DNA of 64,000 bases from NCBI RefSeq assembly GCF_023221595.1, contig NZ_CP096563.1:5389001-5453000 (forward strand), in the 5' to 3' direction. Each line of letters begins with the position of its first letter. Positions within the stretch are counted from its first letter, which is position 1. The position numbers and the translations under genes are program-made. Shown here piece by piece: positions 61,841 to 64,000 of the stretch. The notes under the pieces are model-generated. The model was not told the origin of the DNA. It made no database searches and saw only the letters and a program-made list of their open reading frames with translations. Origin of the DNA: Rhodococcus qingshengii JCM 15477. GTDB taxonomy: Bacteria > Actinomycetota > Actinomycetes > Mycobacteriales > Mycobacteriaceae.

Positions 61841-62602
61841 ATGTCGACTGTTTCCACCGAACGCCACGACCGCGTTCTCATCGTCAGGATCGAACGCGAA
61901 GAACGCCGTAACGCGATCAACCGTGAGACTGCCGAGGGAATCGAAGCCGCGCTGAATATTCTCGACGACGACCCTGATCTGTGGGTCGGCATCATCACCG
62001 GAACCCCCAACATCTTTTGCGCCGGAACCGATATCCGAGAGCGGGCCGACCTCCGCATGCCTCGCGGCGGAGAGTACGGCGTCATCCGGCGCCGGCGGAA
62101 CAAGCCCCTGATCGCTGCAGTCGAGGGCTACGCGCTTGGTGGCGGTTTCGAAATCGCACTGGCCTGCGATCTGATCGTCGCTTCCGCCACAGCGCAATTC
62201 GGCCTTCCCGAAACCAAACGCGGTCTGGTTGCGACGTCCGGAGCACTCTTTCGGGCGCCTCGCGCGCTTCCGATCAACGTCGCCCGCGAACTCTTGATCA
62301 CCGGCCGCACACTCGATCCCGAACGGGCAAAGGACCTCGGCGTCGTCAATGCAGTCACTGCCCCTGGTAAGGCACTCGACGAGGCACTGGTGATGGCAGC
62401 GGAGATCTGCGAGTCCTCCCCCACCTCCGTGAGTCTGAGTCTGAAGGCCATCGAGGCTCTCTACGCCGACGCCGACGCCGACGGATGGAAGGTCACCGAC
62501 GACGCCAAGGACGCAGTGTTGCGCTCTCCGGACATCGCCGAAGGACTCGACGCTTTCGCCACTCGTCGGACACCCCGATGGAGCGGACTGCCGCCCGCAT
62601 GA
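61841..62602 (+). CDS. Enoyl-CoA hydratase/isomerase (crotonase family)
   Basis: A 253-residue crotonase. Oxyanion loops 'NIFCAGTDIRERAD' and 'GYALGGGFEIALACDLIVA', and the acid/base Glu in 'FGLPETKRGLVATSGA'. A second conserved Glu in the first loop is replaced, so hydration or isomerisation of an unusual acyl-CoA is possible. The ATG at 61841 is preferred; a GTG at 61823 would include the operator. The C-terminus 'RTPRWSGLPP' matches many actinobacterial crotonases. Confidence 0.85.
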   Translation: MSTVSTERHDRVLIVRIEREERRNAINRETAEGIEAALNILDDDPDLWVGIITGTPNIFCAGTDIRERADLRMPRGGEYGVIRRRRNKPLIAAVEGYALGGGFEIALACDLIVASATAQFGLPETKRGLVATSGALFRAPRALPINVARELLITGRTLDPERAKDLGVVNAVTAPGKALDEALVMAAEICESSPTSVSLSLKAIEALYADADADGWKVTDDAKDAVLRSPDIAEGLDAFATRRTPRWSGLPPA

Positions 62603-62709
62603 CAGACCACAATCCGAGACAGATTTCCTATACGTCTGGTCGGAAAGGGTATGAACCGGTTACAGTCTCTCCTGTGACGGGAATCGGCGCATACGAGACG
62701 GGCACGCTG

Positions 62710-62772
62710 CTGACGCGGCGGCGCCATGTCGACTTTGCGCATGTCTGTACATCCGGGTGTCCGATCTACTGA
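62710..62772 (+). CDS. Putative Cys-containing leader peptide before osmC/metY
   Basis: A 20-codon frame (TRRRHVDFAHV then CTSGCPIY) ending in TGA, 71 bases before the osmC start. The RRRHVD start and two late cysteines recall leader peptides of sulfur genes in actinobacteria. Only a CTG is available as start (62710 or 62707), so translation is uncertain. The stop codon lies in a small stem-loop, CCGATC-TACT-GATCGG (62761-62776). Confidence 0.45.
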   Translation: MTRRRHVDFAHVCTSGCPIY

Positions 62773-62781
62773 TCGGACCTA

Positions 62782-62804
62782 CGACGTGAGCGCCGCTCAC
62801 GTCG
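62782..62804 (+). other. Stem-loop in the osmC/metY leader
   Basis: CGACGTGAGC and GCTCACGTCG, 10-base arms around GCC. It follows the candidate leader-peptide stop by 10 bases and precedes the osmC start by 39. Confidence 0.55.
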
Positions 62805-62843
62805 ATACTCGTATGTACACCCAGATCAGGGGACATTTCTGTC

Positions 62844-63359
62844 ATGACCACCGCCTCCATCTCACACCTGAGTTCCGTCGTAGCAGCCAACGCCGACGCC
62901 ATCGACAAAGACGCGAGCAAAGCACACGTCGTATTCAAGGCTTCCGCCCAGGCGCACGACGCCGTTGCCAGCACCATTTCTCTCGGTAAGTACAGCGTCG
63001 AGGTCGACGAGCCACCGGCCCTCGGCGGCGAGAACACCGCAGCCAATCCTGTCGAGTACTACCTTGCTTCCCTGCTCTCCTGCCAGGTGGTCACCTACCG
63101 CGTCTGGGCGGACAAACTCGGTATCGCTCTCGACGACATCTCGGCCAGGGCCGAAGGTGACCTCGACGTTCGTGGATTCTTCGGCTTCGACGACGCCGTT
63201 CGCCCGGGATTCTCCGAGGTCCGCGTGGTCGTCACCCTGACCGGCCCCGAACGCCGCGAGCGCTACCTGGAACTGCAGGAAACGGTCGACGCCCACTGCC
63301 CCGTACTCGATCTCACCCGCAATCCCGTCCCAGTGCATACAGTCGTCGAAACCGCCTGA
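62844..63359 (+). CDS. OsmC-family protein
   Basis: A 171-residue OsmC/Ohr-fold protein with the two reactive cysteines in '[17 protein letters not shown]' and '[21 protein letters not shown]'. Members reduce organic hydroperoxides or act on sulfur species in the cytosol. The ATG at 62844 has ATTTCTGTC upstream, with no strong ribosome site, which fits leader-based control. It lies 37 bases before metY on the same strand. Confidence 0.88.
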   Translation: MTTASISHLSSVVAANADAIDKDASKAHVVFKASAQAHDAVASTISLGKYSVEVDEPPALGGENTAANPVEYYLASLLSCQVVTYRVWADKLGIALDDISARAEGDLDVRGFFGFDDAVRPGFSEVRVVVTLTGPERRERYLELQETVDAHCPVLDLTRNPVPVHTVVETA

Positions 63360-63396
63360 CCCGCACCAACCCACCTTCACCACGGAGTATGAATTC

Positions 63397-64000
63397 ATGA
63401 GCGAGAACACCCCCGTCGATACCGATCCGACCGCCGATTGGTCGTTCGAAACCAAGCAGGTCCACGCCGGACAGGGCCCGGACAGCGCTACCAACGCTCG
63501 GGCGCTTCCGATCTACCAGACCACCAGCTACGTCTTCGACAACACCGACCATGCGGCGGCGCTCTTCGGCCTCGCCGAGCCGGGCAACATCTACACCCGC
63601 ATCATGAACCCGACGCAGGACGCCGTCGAGCAGCGCATCGCCGCCCTCGAAGGCGGAGTCGCGGCTCTGCTGGTTGCGTCCGGTCAGGCCGCCGAATCCT
63701 TCGCGATCCTCAACCTCGCCGAGGCCGGGGACCACATCGTCTCAAGCCCTCGCCTGTACGGCGGCACGTACAACCTCTTCCACTACACGCTGCCCAAGCT
63801 CGGTATCACCGTCGACTTCGTCGAGGACCCGGACAACCTCGATCACTGGCGTGAGGCAATCCGTCCGAACACCAAGGCGTTCTACGGCGAAACCATCTCC
63901 AACCCCAAGAACGACGTGTTCGACATCCCCGGCATCAGCGCAGTCGCCCATGAGCACGGCATCCCGCTGATCGTGGACAACACGGTCGCAACTCCGTACC
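63397..64000 (+). CDS. metY: O-acetylhomoserine sulfhydrylase, N-terminal part
   Basis: The first 201 codons of a PLP enzyme that makes homocysteine from O-acetylhomoserine and sulfide (methionine route); the gene runs off the window. Seen: '[31 protein letters not shown]', '[38 protein letters not shown]' and '[13 protein letters not shown]', all family marks. The ATG at 63397 follows CACGGAGTATG. Its PLP lysine lies beyond the end. The leader peptide, stem-loops and OsmC upstream suggest sulfur-dependent control. Confidence 0.9.
   Translation, partial: MSENTPVDTDPTADWSFETKQVHAGQGPDSATNARALPIYQTTSYVFDNTDHAAALFGLAEPGNIYTRIMNPTQDAVEQRIAALEGGVAALLVASGQAAESFAILNLAEAGDHIVSSPRLYGGTYNLFHYTLPKLGITVDFVEDPDNLDHWREAIRPNTKAFYGETISNPKNDVFDIPGISAVAHEHGIPLIVDNTVATPY

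Noticed and set aside
62603..62843. SAM riboswitch upstream of osmC-metY
   Set aside because: No recognisable SAM aptamer core was found by eye; the visible elements are a short frame and stem-loops. A covariance-model search would decide.

Overview
The window is high-GC actinobacterial DNA, most likely from a Rhodococcus of the erythropolis/qingshengii group. This rests on the gene content: F420-type luciferase-like oxidoreductases, a mycofactocin-type short-chain dehydrogenase, a DUF222-HNH protein, a 180-kDa-type NAD-glutamate dehydrogenase, many TetR regulators and several steroid-catabolism paralogues. No RNA gene, insertion sequence, prophage or CRISPR array was recognised. It looks like chromosomal catabolic DNA with one atypical, AT-richer spot near 1.6-2.9 kb.

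Layout. 0-4.6 kb: the end of a SnoaL-like gene, an F420 oxidoreductase, a second SnoaL-like gene, an orphan hypothetical gene, a DUF222-HNH gene behind a probable LexA box, and an unlisted 51-codon gene. 4.7-15.1 kb: a steroid/acyl-CoA cluster (two SDRs, PaaI-type thioesterase, MaoC hydratase, lipid-transfer thiolase, di-domain acyl-CoA dehydrogenase, FadA5-like thiolase, KstR-like TetR, KstD). 15-18.6 kb: a flavin-nucleotide-binding protein cut by an in-frame stop, an F420 oxidoreductase, an SMP-30 lactonase and an ArsR/SRPBCC pair. 18.6-24.9 kb: a glutamine-synthetase-like enzyme and an HsaA-like hydroxylase, divergent from a KshA oxygenase, a small Cys protein and SDRs. 25-29.9 kb: GNAT, ClbS/DfsB-like, hydrolase, dipeptidase and class-C serine hydrolase genes.

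30-49.4 kb is the most coherent block: histidine to glutamate to 2-oxoglutarate. HutC lies just downstream of NAD-glutamate dehydrogenase. After an acyl-CoA dehydrogenase/CoA-transferase/IclR operon comes a second IclR regulator, then hutH with a HisC-like aminotransferase and a FAD-linked 2-hydroxyacid oxidase, then an NCS1 permease with hutU, hutI and hutG. Two operator families can be read directly. GTCTCRTATNCNAGAC occurs once before the IclR gene and twice, 20 bp apart, before hutH. A HutC-like TGTATATACA dyad lies in the permease promoter, and a 13/15 match to it lies upstream of the glutamate dehydrogenase. Together they suggest that histidine breakdown and glutamate oxidation are jointly controlled, with a side branch that may feed imidazole-lactate or imidazole-pyruvate into the pathway.

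49.4-62.6 kb holds regulator-effector pairs: TetR with a Ddn-like F420 enzyme behind three 19-bp-phased operators, TetR with a FtsX/LolD-type ABC exporter, a TauD-type dioxygenase, a MerR regulator, a secreted lipoprotein hydrolase, an acyl-CoA synthetase/saccharopine-dehydrogenase-like/SDR cluster and two TetR-controlled loci. 62.6-64 kb begins a sulfur locus (OsmC and metY, the latter cut by the window end) preceded by a putative Cys-containing leader peptide and stem-loops.
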